Positions 25,576-38,332 of a stretch of 64,000 bases of DNA are shown here, piece by piece. The notes below the pieces were generated by a model. The model saw only the letters and a program-made list of their open reading frames with translations. It had not been told where the DNA came from and did not search any database. This DNA is from an uncultured Desulfatitalea sp. GTDB lineage: Bacteria > Desulfobacterota > Desulfobacteria > Desulfobacterales > Desulfosarcinaceae. The stretch covers positions 62,001-126,000 of the forward strand of contig CALMNL010000011.1 in NCBI GenBank assembly GCA_937868765.1, in the 5' to 3' direction. The position numbers and the translations under genes are program-made. The first letter of the stretch is position 1; the number at the start of each line of letters is the position of its first letter.

Positions 25576-26364
25576 ATGCCAAGCAGGATCTGGCGTAACA
25601 TACTGGGGGCCATCGTCGTACTCACCTTGCTGACGGGTTTCGGTTTCACGGATAGGGCCCGGGCCGAAGGCGACAAGGCGCAGGTGAAGGCCGGCGCTCC
25701 CAAAGCCCATTGGACCGAGAGGCGCTTCGAATTCGCGCCGCTGCTGGAAGGCACGGATGTCACGCATGATTTTTTTGTTGAAAATAAAGGCAATGCCCCG
25801 TTGGAGATTCTCAAGGTGCAACCTGGCTGAGGGTGTTCGGTTGCCTCGAACCCGGGGCAGATTCCTGCCGGCGGCAGGGATAAAATCGGCGTGGTGGTTC
25901 ATACCGCGGGCAGGGGCGGACAAACGCTTACCAAGAGCTTCAGCGTCTACACCAACGATCCCAAAGAGCCCAACCTGGAGCTGGTGGTTACCGGCAAGGT
26001 CGAAGGATATGCAGAGGTCGATCCGCCCCGGGTTTCGCTCATGGGCAAGGTGGGCGAAACCCTGAAACAGGAGGTACGCGTCACGCCCAATGCCAAGTTC
26101 CCCTTCGCCATCAAGGAGGCCAAGGCTTCCACCGACCGGAATATCCGTCTGGATCTCAAGCCGCTCGGCAAGAATGGCGCCAAGGAGGGATATCTGCTGA
26201 CGGTCACGGTGATCAAACCGAACGCGGGGGGGTTCTCTGATTACATTCAGCTCCAGACCGATTTAAAAGAGAAACCCACCATCGGCATTCCCGTGCATGG
26301 ACGGCTGATGGCGCCGCCGGCGGAAAGCGATGGAAAAACGTCATCAGATCGATCCAGGGAATAA
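25576..26364 (+). CDS. DUF1573-like exported protein with in-frame UGA, probable selenoprotein (Sec85)
   Basis: One frame runs from ATG 25576 to TAA 26362, interrupted only by TGA at 25828-25830. Read through, it gives 262 residues: a signal peptide (about 1-30), a DUF1573-type beta-sandwich (about 42-140) and a second Ig-like domain (about 145-250). The family carries a conserved CGC motif after the strand here reading LEILKVQPG. In this protein TGA takes the place of the first Cys, giving U-G-C (Sec85-Gly-Cys87). Similarity continues on both sides without a frameshift, so Sec insertion is more likely than decay. GAGGAG supports the start. The HAD phosphatase gene starts right after its stop. 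A redox or assembly role outside the cytoplasm is inference. Confidence 0.78.
25831..25881 (+). promoter_or_regulatory. candidate bacterial SECIS region after the UGA
   Basis: Two hairpins directly follow the UGA. One (25832-25853) has GTTCG/CGAAC plus two GC pairs, a single bulged U and a 7-base loop starting GU, features reminiscent of the fdhF SECIS; its loop is only 9 bases from the UGA. The other (25861-25881) is a 9-bp stem with loop GGC, 39 bases from the UGA. Neither fits the usual spacing perfectly. Confidence 0.45.
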
Positions 26365-26988
26365 GTGATCACGAATAATATCAAAGTGGTGGCATTCGAC
26401 TGCGATGGGGTGCTCTTCGATTCCTCCCTCTCCAACCGGTCCTATTACAACCGGCTTTTGCAGCACCTCGGTCGACCGCCCATGACGGACCAGCAGTTCG
26501 CGTATGTCCACATGCACACCGTGCATGAAGCGCTCGCGTATCTGTTCGACAATCCGGAGGACCTGGCGGCCGTGCAAAGCTACCAGCGTCAGATGAGCTA
26601 TCTGCCCTTTATCCGTGAAATGGTGGTGGAGCCCTATCTGCGTGAGCTGCTGACACGGTTGCGGCCGGCGTATAAAACCGCCATCGCCACCAATCGCACC
26701 GATACAATGGCACGGGTGCTGGAAGAGCACGACCTGCAACCTTTTTTCGACAAAGTGGTGACCGCCTCCGATGTATGCCAACCCAAGCCCTATCCGGATC
26801 AGTTGCTGGTTTTGTTGGCATATTTCGGCATCGAACCGCATGAAATGATCTATGTGGGCGATTCCGAGCTGGATGCTGCGGCATCCCATCAGGCCGGCGT
26901 TCCCTTTATTGCTTTTGACAATCCTCGGCTGACAGCCAAGGCGCATATTCAAAACCTGAAACAGCTTCTATCGATTCTGGGCCACTGA
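26365..26988 (+). CDS. HAD-family phosphatase (phosphoglycolate phosphatase-like)
   Basis: A 207-residue HAD hydrolase. Motif I is FDCDGVLFDSS (nucleophile Asp near residue 12), a helical cap follows, motif II is IATNRTD, the Lys of motif III lies in QPKPYPDQ, and motif IV is YVGDSELD. The order and length match phosphoglycolate phosphatase-like and beta-phosphoglucomutase-like members; the substrate cannot be assigned. The GTG start at 26365 directly abuts the TAA of the DUF1573 gene, with GGGA inside the preceding codons, so translation is probably coupled. It is cytosolic. Confidence 0.88.
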   Translation: MITNNIKVVAFDCDGVLFDSSLSNRSYYNRLLQHLGRPPMTDQQFAYVHMHTVHEALAYLFDNPEDLAAVQSYQRQMSYLPFIREMVVEPYLRELLTRLRPAYKTAIATNRTDTMARVLEEHDLQPFFDKVVTASDVCQPKPYPDQLLVLLAYFGIEPHEMIYVGDSELDAAASHQAGVPFIAFDNPRLTAKAHIQNLKQLLSILGH

Positions 26989-27036
26989 AAATTTCCAGAA
27001 CTCGATACGCAGGGACTTGTTGTGGGGTAGCCCGGT

Positions 27037-29538
<2,502 letters not shown>

Positions 29539-29625
29539 TCCCACCCGTCCACTCTCGCATTCAAGTAATTTCAAACGACTGCCGATAATCTTGGCGATAA
29601 TCGCAATGCGAGGAAAAGCGACCCT

Positions 29626-31023
29626 ATGTTCGCCAAAAAGCTAAAATCCATCGTCGTGGTCCATAACGACAAGGTATTCTGGGTAACCTGCGGCGGTTCT
29701 GAAAAGAGCTGTCCGGGCGTGGCCCAGCTGCCCTTGGAGAAACTGCTGGCCGAACCGGACGCCATCGACCAGCTCCGGCCGGAAGCCAAAGGAAATCACC
29801 AGAGTCTCTGGATCGTTCCCGATCACTGGTTCGGCATGGAACGCTATCCCTTCCAATCCGACAAATCTTCTCTGATCGTCCCCTTCCTGGAGCGCAAACT
29901 CACTGCAGCCCACCCCGAATGCAAGGAGGTGAGCCATTTTTTCAACTACCTGCGCGCGGCGGCACCCACCGGCGGCAACGAACTGCTGGCATATTTTCTT
30001 CAGGAAGAAAAGGCCTACGCGCTGTACAAGGTGCTGGCGCAGGCCCACCTGGCGCCCCGCTATATCACCACCCCCGCCTTCCTGTGGGTGGACCGATTGC
30101 GTCAGGTTTCGCCGGAATTCTCCCAGGAAGGCACCCTCTTGATGCATGTGGGCGCGGGGGAGTGCCTGCTCTATTTCTATTTCAAAGGGAACTACCTCTT
30201 TTCGCGCAATGTGATCCTGTCGGACGGGCCCGACCGGATGGAGGCCCTGACCTTCGAGATCAACCAGTCCCAGTATATGTTCTCCCAGAAGACCAAGAGT
30301 GAATTGAACCGGGTTTTCATTTTAGTGGCCGCATCCGACAGCCCGGAAGCCTTCAGTCAGGCGATAGGGCGCGAAGTGGTCGATCTGGCGCCCTTGCTGG
30401 CCGAACGTCCCACCATCGAAATCGAGGCGATGCCCCTGCTCAAAGGGTTGCTGCCGGAAGCCGACACGTTCTCCCGGCCGCCGTTTTTCAGCATCACCCA
30501 GCGTCAGGTGCGGCGTGAGCTGGCCTGGGAGCCGGTGCAGCGCGCCGGCATCGCCCTCGGCGGGGCGCTGCTCGTGCTTCTGGTGGGGTTGAACTTGATG
30601 TTGGGATCCCTGCTGGGGGCCGATGCCGAGGATCGGGCCAATATCAAGCGGCAGGCGATCTCCGCGGCGATGGGCCTCGCGCAGTATCAGTCGGCCCTGG
30701 ATCAGGTGCTGCAAACCCGGCAGGGGCCGGAAAGCGCCGAGATGGTGCGGCGGGTGCTGGCCTGCATTCCCCCGGGCATGCGGGTCCGGGAGCTGGGATT
30801 GACTTTAGCGTCGCCGCCGGCGCTGACCCTCAAGGCAGCCGTCCCGGCCCAGGATGCCGAACAGCTCAAGGCCGCCCTGGCGCAATTGGTGGCAGCCTTG
30901 AAAACCCGTTTCGAGCTGCCGGCCGAATTCAGCCTCAACAACATCGAGATCAGCACGGACCCCCAGGCCGAAGGGGACGCGGCATCGCGCTACCTGATCG
31001 CTTTCCGATTGGAGCTGACATGA
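29626..31023 (+). CDS. mshI: MSHA pilus biogenesis protein MshI-like (GspL/PilM type)
   Basis: A 465-residue protein. The first ~290 residues form an actin-like ATPase-fold cytoplasmic domain of the PilM/GspL type (MHVGAGECLLYFYFKGNYLFSR). A membrane segment (about 307-327) and a periplasmic ferredoxin-like tail follow, as in fused PilM-PilN proteins. It belongs to the inner-membrane alignment complex of the pilus machine. It heads the order I-J-K-L seen in Vibrio MSHA loci, which is why MSHA rather than general secretion is preferred. GAGGAAAAGCGACCCT precedes the ATG. Its stop overlaps the next gene's start by four bases. Sequence match to MshI is inferred mainly from architecture and order. 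Confidence 0.75.
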   Translation: MFAKKLKSIVVVHNDKVFWVTCGGSEKSCPGVAQLPLEKLLAEPDAIDQLRPEAKGNHQSLWIVPDHWFGMERYPFQSDKSSLIVPFLERKLTAAHPECKEVSHFFNYLRAAAPTGGNELLAYFLQEEKAYALYKVLAQAHLAPRYITTPAFLWVDRLRQVSPEFSQEGTLLMHVGAGECLLYFYFKGNYLFSRNVILSDGPDRMEALTFEINQSQYMFSQKTKSELNRVFILVAASDSPEAFSQAIGREVVDLAPLLAERPTIEIEAMPLLKGLLPEADTFSRPPFFSITQRQVRRELAWEPVQRAGIALGGALLVLLVGLNLMLGSLLGADAEDRANIKRQAISAAMGLAQYQSALDQVLQTRQGPESAEMVRRVLACIPPGMRVRELGLTLASPPALTLKAAVPAQDAEQLKAALAQLVAALKTRFELPAEFSLNNIEISTDPQAEGDAASRYLIAFRLELT

Positions 31024-31592
31024 AATCCAAATTGCGTATCCGCTGGGCGATCGCCGGCTGCATCTGGCTTACGGCAACAGGGGTCACCGGTTGGAACCTT
31101 GCCAAGATCGAGGAGGTGGCCGCGGCCCGCCACGCCACTGAAAGCATGCGCAGGGAGATTCACTTTCAGCGTCACAATGCCGAGCGGCTGGCGCAGTTGG
31201 TGGCGGATCAGGAGGCGCTTTATCTGGGTGTGGAATCGTTGGACCTGGGGATGGTGGAGTTGCGCGAACGGGTGCGGGGCCTGGCAGCCGCCTTTGGTTT
31301 GGAGGATCTGTCCCTCGAAGCCGAAATGAACCAGGCCGTGGAAGGGGAGATGGCTTGCCGGCTCTCGCTGACAGGGGCATTCGAAAACACCGTGGGCTTC
31401 TTGACCGCCCTGAAGGAGTACCCCTATCTGGCCCCGCGCCAAATCGTGATCGGCGCGGTGGCCGACGCCCAGACCGTGCGCCTGGAAATTTCTTTCTCCG
31501 TTCAATACAAGCTCGTGGCTCCGGCGACGCCTGCAGTTCCTCTGCCGAAGGTGACGTCGCAGCCTCTGGAACTGGAGGGGCGGCCCCTATGA
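31020..31592 (+). CDS. mshJ: MshJ-like pilus protein (PilO/GspM type)
   Basis: A 190-residue bitopic protein with one N-terminal membrane helix (about 8-28). A coiled coil (about 35-80) precedes a compact ferredoxin-like domain typical of PilO/GspM. Its start overlaps mshI (ATGA), and its stop overlaps the next start, so all three are coupled. It would pair with MshI in the inner-membrane platform. The tail after residue 165 is Pro-rich and probably extended. Confidence 0.7.
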   Translation: MKSKLRIRWAIAGCIWLTATGVTGWNLAKIEEVAAARHATESMRREIHFQRHNAERLAQLVADQEALYLGVESLDLGMVELRERVRGLAAAFGLEDLSLEAEMNQAVEGEMACRLSLTGAFENTVGFLTALKEYPYLAPRQIVIGAVADAQTVRLEISFSVQYKLVAPATPAVPLPKVTSQPLELEGRPL

Positions 31593-32128
31593 AACAGCTG
31601 GGTTTGTTGAAACAACAACTGTGCATGGCCGGCTGGCTCCTGGCCGCAATCCTTCTGGTATCGATCAACGGCCTTGCCTTCATTTCCCTGGAAGACACCG
31701 CCCTGGATGGCGAGCCGGCCAACCTGCGGTTGTTGCGCTCGCAACTGGCGATGCTGGAAAGCATCTCCGCCGCCAAAGCCCACGATGTGACCGACATGCG
31801 TGCGCTGCAGCGGTTTTTTGCCGCTTACCATCCATCCCGGTCTTCCTCCCCGGCGCCAGAGGCCAAGCCAGCCATCGGCAGCCCGGTTACAGAAGCCGGG
31901 GAGAACGCTGCGCTGCCGGGTTTGGCAGGGGTCTTGCAGAAGTTGGATAATCAGGGCCTGCCTTTCTTTCTGGCGGTTCTGGGCGGTCGGGTATGCTCGG
32001 AAAAAGACCAGGTAGGCCATTTTACGGTGGGCGCCATTTCCGCCGAAGGGGTGGTGCTGCAGCGGGCCGGTATGCGCTGGTTCCTGCCCAGCCCGCAGGC
32101 TTACTACAACAGCGACCAGGGCAGGTGA
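31589..32128 (+). CDS. MshK-like pilus accessory protein
   Basis: A 179-residue protein with an N-terminal membrane anchor (about 11-32), a variable Ser/Pro-rich linker (about 85-110) and a small C-terminal domain ending in VVLQRAGMRWFLPSPQAYYN. It resembles the position and layout of MshK/PilP/GspC-type linkers, which connect the inner-membrane complex to the secretin. Sequence alone does not prove this. A longer upstream frame has no support; the ATG at 31589 overlaps the mshJ stop and follows CTGGAGGGG. The identification rests on order (I-J-K-L) and topology. Confidence 0.6.
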   Translation: MKQLGLLKQQLCMAGWLLAAILLVSINGLAFISLEDTALDGEPANLRLLRSQLAMLESISAAKAHDVTDMRALQRFFAAYHPSRSSSPAPEAKPAIGSPVTEAGENAALPGLAGVLQKLDNQGLPFFLAVLGGRVCSEKDQVGHFTVGAISAEGVVLQRAGMRWFLPSPQAYYNSDQGR

Positions 32129-32186
32129 AGGCACAGGATTCGTGAGAGCGCGCCATCATAATGGAATGAAGAGGAAATCAGCCCCC

Positions 32187-33689
32187 ATGAAACAATTACC
32201 TGGTAAAGCGATGCGATCGGCGCTGCTTGCGACGGCGTTCTGGGCCTTGTGCAGCGGGTGTGCGGCCCACGCCCCCCAGGCGCCGCCCCAGAACGACGGT
32301 TACGCATTGGACCGCATGCAGCCCCGGGCCATGCTGGATCGACCCAAGCAGGCCAGACGTCCCGGACCGCCGCCCTTCAGCGAAAAGATGGCGCCTCTGG
32401 CGGAACCGGCCGTCGCGCCGGCCCTCTACACCATGGTCTTCGACAAGGCCCCCCTGGGGGAGGTGCTCGCAGCCCTGACCAAGGATGCCGATTTCAATCT
32501 TTCGATCGAAGCGGAGGTCGATCTCTCCAGGCCGGTGACCGTTCACCTGAAGAACGTGATCCTGGAAGAAGCCCTGGATATGATCGTGGTCAACGGTGCG
32601 GGGTATGCCTGGCACATGGAAAAGGGCACCTTGGCCATCCGGCGTTTCGCCGAACGGGTATACTACTTCGAAGGCCTCGATATGGTAGGTGAAACCAGCG
32701 TCGATGTGGGCGGCGACATGCTCGGTTCCGGGGTGGAGAGTTCCGGGGTGGCCGGCAAGTACCAGGTCAAGGCCCAGAAGCCCCAGCAGAGTTCCGATCT
32801 GTGGGCCGCCGTGGAGCAGGCCCTGGGCGGGCTGAGGTCCGAAGAGGGCATCCTGCGGCTCAACCGCAATAGCGGCATCATCTACATGGCCGACACGCCG
32901 CGGCGGGTGGCCGCCATGGTCCAGTTGCTGGACGCGCTGTCCGGGTCGCTCAAGCGCCAGGTGTTCGTCGAGGCGCGCATCATGGAAGTCACGCTCAATG
33001 ACGAGAGCAAGTACGGCATCGACTGGACCCAGCTGGGGGTGATGTTCACCGACAGCAACGGTTCCCTGCCCGACATTTTCGAACTGGGCTTCAACAGCAA
33101 CGGCGCCATCGTCAAGGGCAGCCAGACCCAGTTTGTCGCCATGCTCGACTTCCTGCGGACCCAGGGCGATGTCAAGGTGCTCTCCAGTCCCCACTTGACG
33201 GTGATGAACCGCCAGTCGGCCCTGCTCACGGTGGGCTACCAGTTCCCCTACGCCGACATCGACGGGGTGGACCGCGACGCCGATACCAATACGATCACCA
33301 TCGGCACCTCCATCCGGCGTGCCATCCTCGGCCTGCAACTGGGGTTGACCACCGATATCACCGCCGACGGCATGATCACCTTCCACATCGTGCCCACCTT
33401 GACCCGCATCCAGCGGGAGGTGGACATCGACATCCCCCTGGGCGATGTCACCCAGACCATCTCCAACCCGGTCATCGACCTGCAGGAACTGGCCACCACC
33501 GTGCGGGTGCGCGAAGGCAACTCTTTCGTGCTGGCCGGACTGATCAGCAAGATCCGCACTGTCGATCACAAGGGGCTGCCCTACATCAGCCAACTGCCCT
33601 GGATCGGCCAACTGTTCAAACACATGCAAGAGAGCGAGCAGAGCACCGAACTGGTGATTCTCGTAACGCCCTATATCAGGGAGGGGTGA
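32187..33689 (+). CDS. mshL: MshL-like outer-membrane secretin lipoprotein
   Basis: A 500-residue secretin. A lipoprotein signal ends in ALCSGC (Cys25). A Pro-rich stretch and an STN/N0-type domain (about 90-155, VFDKAPLGEVLAALTKDADF) follow, then an N1-like domain (about 205-255). The secretin core (about 265-500) contains VFVEARIMEV, GDVKVLSSPHLTVMNRQSALLTVG and the closing FVLAGLISKI. It forms the outer-membrane pore for the pilus. The lipobox and domain layout fit MshL better than GspD, which has more N domains. The ATG at 32187 is chosen to give an intact lipoprotein signal; longer in-frame starts at 32142 and 32166 are possible. Confidence 0.85.
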   Translation: MKQLPGKAMRSALLATAFWALCSGCAAHAPQAPPQNDGYALDRMQPRAMLDRPKQARRPGPPPFSEKMAPLAEPAVAPALYTMVFDKAPLGEVLAALTKDADFNLSIEAEVDLSRPVTVHLKNVILEEALDMIVVNGAGYAWHMEKGTLAIRRFAERVYYFEGLDMVGETSVDVGGDMLGSGVESSGVAGKYQVKAQKPQQSSDLWAAVEQALGGLRSEEGILRLNRNSGIIYMADTPRRVAAMVQLLDALSGSLKRQVFVEARIMEVTLNDESKYGIDWTQLGVMFTDSNGSLPDIFELGFNSNGAIVKGSQTQFVAMLDFLRTQGDVKVLSSPHLTVMNRQSALLTVGYQFPYADIDGVDRDADTNTITIGTSIRRAILGLQLGLTTDITADGMITFHIVPTLTRIQREVDIDIPLGDVTQTISNPVIDLQELATTVRVREGNSFVLAGLISKIRTVDHKGLPYISQLPWIGQLFKHMQESEQSTELVILVTPYIREG

Positions 33690-33804
33690 AGAAGGCTGCG
33701 GGGAAGGATTAAAGTCTGCGAATAATCGAACCGATAGAGCGGGCAGAGGGGTTTTTATTCAAACCATTCAGGAAATGCCAATGCCGAGACATGGAGGAGC
33801 AGGG

Positions 33805-34389
33805 ATGTTGAACTTGAAAAGAGTGAAAAGGGACCAGGCCGGTTTCACCCTGGTGGAGATTGCCATCGTGATGGTGATCATCGGTTTGCTGATCGGCGGC
33901 GTGCTCAAGGGGCAGGCCATGATCGAAAACGCCAAGGTCAAACGGGTGGTCAAGCAGGCCGATGAGATCCGCGCCGCCGTGATGACCTTCTACGATAAAT
34001 ACGGCGTCTACCCGGGCGACGAAAACCTGGCCAATGTGCCGCCGGTGGGCGGCGATGGCTCCGGCAATGGCAACGGGCAGATCACCGGGACCGAGATCTA
34101 CGAAGTTTATCGGGATTTGAGCCTGGCCGGCATGATCGGCGGCACCTACAACGGCACCTCCGATCTGCCCAAACACGCTTTCGGCGGAAACATGGACCTG
34201 ATCTGGGTCAATGCACCCGGCGCCACCACGCCGCCGGCCCACTATCTGCGGTTCTACAACCTGCCGGCCGAGGTGTGCCAGGAGATCGATACCAAACATG
34301 ACGACGGCAACTATGCCGCCGGCAGCATCGTGGGCAGCGCCGGTTACACCGCGGGCACTACGGTGGCGATCCTTTACATGCAGTTCTAG
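33805..34389 (+). CDS. type IV pilin-like protein, probable major pilin of the MSHA-type locus
   Basis: A 194-residue prepilin. A short basic leader ends in Gly, followed by the N-methylated helix signature FTLVEIAIVMVIIGLLIGG with Glu at position 5 of the mature protein. The prepilin peptidase would cut before Phe. The helix continues to about residue 55, then a globular domain with a Gly/Asn-rich loop (GGDGSGNGNGQ). GGAGGAG precedes the ATG at 33805. Its place just after mshL and the hairpin after its stop suggest an abundant product. Only one Cys is seen, so the usual C-terminal disulfide loop is absent. Confidence 0.82.
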   Translation: MLNLKRVKRDQAGFTLVEIAIVMVIIGLLIGGVLKGQAMIENAKVKRVVKQADEIRAAVMTFYDKYGVYPGDENLANVPPVGGDGSGNGNGQITGTEIYEVYRDLSLAGMIGGTYNGTSDLPKHAFGGNMDLIWVNAPGATTPPAHYLRFYNLPAEVCQEIDTKHDDGNYAAGSIVGSAGYTAGTTVAILYMQF

Positions 34390-34414
34390 CCCAATGGCGG
34401 GCATTGCCATGGCA

Positions 34415-34436
34415 GGGGCACGGTGGACCGTGCCCC
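34415..34436 (+). terminator. intercistronic hairpin between the two pilin-like genes
   Basis: GGGGCACGG (34415-34423) and CCGTGCCCC (34428-34436) form a perfect 9-bp stem with a 4-base loop, 26 bases after the pilin stop. There is no U-tract, so it is more likely a partial terminator or a 3'-end stabiliser than a full stop. Confidence 0.6.
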
Positions 34437-34458
34437 GCTCGCTATTGGAGGCCGCACC

Positions 34459-35466
34459 ATGATCCGCCGCCCAATGCGTCTGTCGAATACCCACGGATTC
34501 ACTCTGCTGGAGATCGCCATCGTGATGGTGATCATCGGCATTTTGACCGGCGGCGGCATCTCGCTCATGAAAATCCTCACCGAGCGCAAGGCCCGCAACG
34601 AGACTGTCGAATATCTCCAGCAGGTGCGTTCGGCCCTGGCCAGTTTCGCGGCCAGCCAGGGGCGGCTGCCCTGGGCCGATAGCGATGGCGACGGTCTGGA
34701 GAACAACGGCAGCACCATCGGCGCTTTTCCTTACATGACGCTTCAGATGGCGCCGGCCGATGCGTATCGAAGGATTCCTCGTTACGAAATCAATACCAAT
34801 CTGGCCAGCAATCGCGCCGCCACCTGCTCGGCCCTCAGAAGCGGCCTGACGACGCGGCCCATGGTTATGGACGGCGATGGCGCCGGAACCGCTTTTCACG
34901 TGGCAGTGGTGTTGGTCAGCGGCGGCCCCATGGATGCCGATGGGAACGGCAATGTACTGGATGCTTACAACAGCGGCACGCACCAGGGCAACAACGCCAC
35001 CGGCACCCCCAACTACCTGCGGCACGCCCCGGTCCAGACCTTCGACGACCTGACGGCCTACATCGGCGGCAACGAACTCTTCGGCCAGGTGTGCGAGTAC
35101 CTCAATCTCGCGGTGAACAACGCCTCGGGCAGCAGCGTCTATGTCCGGGACGTAAGCCAGGCATTGGACCTGGGGCGTATCGCCACCGGCGATTCCGCTG
35201 TTTACCCCATCATCTCCGGCACCCGCATCGAGGTGCGTACCGCAGCCAACGGCGGTGGATCCATTGTCTCCACCTCCTCTCCCGCCACTCCCCTGGTGCT
35301 GGCCGGCACAGGGGCCACGATCAATATCGAAACCGGCGGCGGCGGGGGCGGCGGCAATAACGGTGGCGGCAACGGCGGCAACAACGGCGGCAACAACGGC
35401 GGCGGTAACGGGGGCGGCAACGGCGGCGGAATCGGCGGCGGGGTGGGCGGCGGCCGGAATCATTGA
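34459..35466 (+). CDS. pseudopilin-like protein with Gly/Asn-rich tail
   Basis: A 335-residue prepilin-like protein. The leader ends in Gly before FTLLEIAIVMVIIGILTGG, giving the peptidase site and Glu5. A large globular part (about 60-290) has several Asp/Gly/Asn loops (ADSDGDGLENNG, DADGNGNVLDAYN) that could bind calcium. The last 43 residues (about 293-335) are almost only Gly and Asn in short repeats, unusual for a pilin. It is much larger than the preceding pilin, so it may be a minor tip pilin or adhesin; that is inference. GGAGG sits eight bases before the ATG at 34459. Its stop is six bases from the convergent mshG stop. Confidence 0.75.
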   Translation: MIRRPMRLSNTHGFTLLEIAIVMVIIGILTGGGISLMKILTERKARNETVEYLQQVRSALASFAASQGRLPWADSDGDGLENNGSTIGAFPYMTLQMAPADAYRRIPRYEINTNLASNRAATCSALRSGLTTRPMVMDGDGAGTAFHVAVVLVSGGPMDADGNGNVLDAYNSGTHQGNNATGTPNYLRHAPVQTFDDLTAYIGGNELFGQVCEYLNLAVNNASGSSVYVRDVSQALDLGRIATGDSAVYPIISGTRIEVRTAANGGGSIVSTSSPATPLVLAGTGATINIETGGGGGGGNNGGGNGGNNGGNNGGGNGGGNGGGIGGGVGGGRNH

Positions 35467-35472
35467 TCCGGT

Positions 35473-36679
35473 CTAATACGCCTTGCCCATCGACCCCATC
35501 ACATCGTACAACGGCAGCAGGATCGAGAGCACGATGAGCCCGAAGACCGCCCCCAGGCTGATGATGGCCATGGGCTCGATGGCGGCCAGAAGCGCCTGCA
35601 CCGTGCGCTTGACTTCGCCGTCGAAGTAATCTCCCAGGCGTTTGAACGACTGGTCCAGTGTGCCGGTGGCCTCGCCGTTGCGGATAGCCCCCAACAGCAG
35701 GCTGGGATAACCGCCGGTGGCTTCGAAGGCGGCGGCGATGGTCTCGCCGCTTTCGATCTCCTTGTAGATCGCCTTGAGGCGTTCTTCCAGAAAGCGGTTA
35801 CCCAGGCCGTGATCGGCCAGGGTGGAGAATATCTGCTGAATGGCCATGCCGGCACCGAACATGGTGGCGAAATTGTGGCACAGCCGCGCCAGGGCGATGT
35901 TGCCGAGCACGGCCCCGAAAAGCGGCATCTTCAGGAGCAGCCGGTCGAAGCGGATGCCGCCTTTTTCGCTGCGCTGGTAGAGATAGACGAATGCTGTCAG
36001 CAGCAAAGCCCCCAAGCCGAAGAAAAGCCAGTTGGCCTTGACGAACTCGCTCACCGCCAGGACCGTGAGCGTGGCCTGGGGGATTTTGACCTGCATCTCC
36101 GCCAGTACTTTGACCATCTGGGGCAGCACGTAGCCCACCCACACACCCAGCACGGCCACGATGGCCGCCATGACAAACGACGGGTAGATGGTGGCCTTGT
36201 GCACGTGGGCGCGCAGGTCCTCTTTCCACTGCAGGAAGGTGGCCAATTGCTTCAGGCAGGCGGGCAGCACGCCGGTCTGCTCGCCCATGCGGATGATGGC
36301 CAGGTCCAGTTTCTGGAAGATCCGGGCATGGAAGCCCATGGCTTCATAGAGGGTGCGCCCGCCTTCCACCGCCACCTTGAGTTCGCCGGAGATTCGGCGC
36401 ATGGGGCGGGAAGGCAGGTAGAGCCTGTTCTCCTCCAGGGCCGAGAGGATCGGCAGGCCGATCTCCAGGGTCTGGGCCAGGCGGTGGTAGAACTCCACCA
36501 CGGTGCGCAGCTTGATGCCGCCGCCCATGTGCCGGCCCCAGAAACTCTCCTTGACCTGGCGGCAGTCGATCAGCGAAAGCCCGGAACGGCTCAACTGCCG
36601 TTCCACCTCGCTTTCGTCCAGGGCGATGGCGGTCCCTTTGACCGCCTTGCCCTCGGCATCCACGGCGCTGTAACGGTAA

Positions 36680-36687
<8 letters not shown>
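35473..36687 (-). CDS. mshG: MshG-like inner-membrane platform protein (GspF/PilC family)
   Basis: A 404-residue polytopic protein with two GspF domains (about 70-195 and 270-395). Signature segments are FYHRLAQTLEIGLPILSALE and LCHNFATMFGAGMAIQQIF, and three membrane helices fall near 168-190, 220-240 and 375-398. It anchors the assembly ATPase in the inner membrane. It is the last gene of the minus-strand order M-N-E-G, the same as in Vibrio MSHA loci. Its start overlaps the mshE stop by eight bases. It converges almost end to end with the second pilin-like gene. Confidence 0.88.

Positions 36688-38328
<1,641 letters not shown>

Positions 38329-38332
<4 letters not shown>

Noticed and set aside
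25543-25830. DUF1573 gene as a truncated pseudogene ending at the TGA
   Set aside because: The downstream half stays in frame and keeps family similarity. The TGA falls on the conserved Cys codon, which fits Sec insertion better than decay, though a point mutation cannot be excluded from one sequence.
32196-33629. 477-codon minus-strand frame
   Set aside because: Antisense to the MshL-like secretin and lacks family motifs.
29626-33689. General type II secretion operon instead of MSHA pilus
   Set aside because: The order I-J-K-L and M-N-E-G, the secretin with a lipobox and few N domains, the MSLLNDALRKRQ TPR protein and the MshEN-type ATPase fit MSHA better.
33709-35463. 584-codon minus-strand frame, Ala/Val-rich
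   Set aside because: Antisense to both pilin-like genes, which have prepilin signatures and ribosome-binding sites. The N-terminal low complexity mirrors the Gly/Asn tail.
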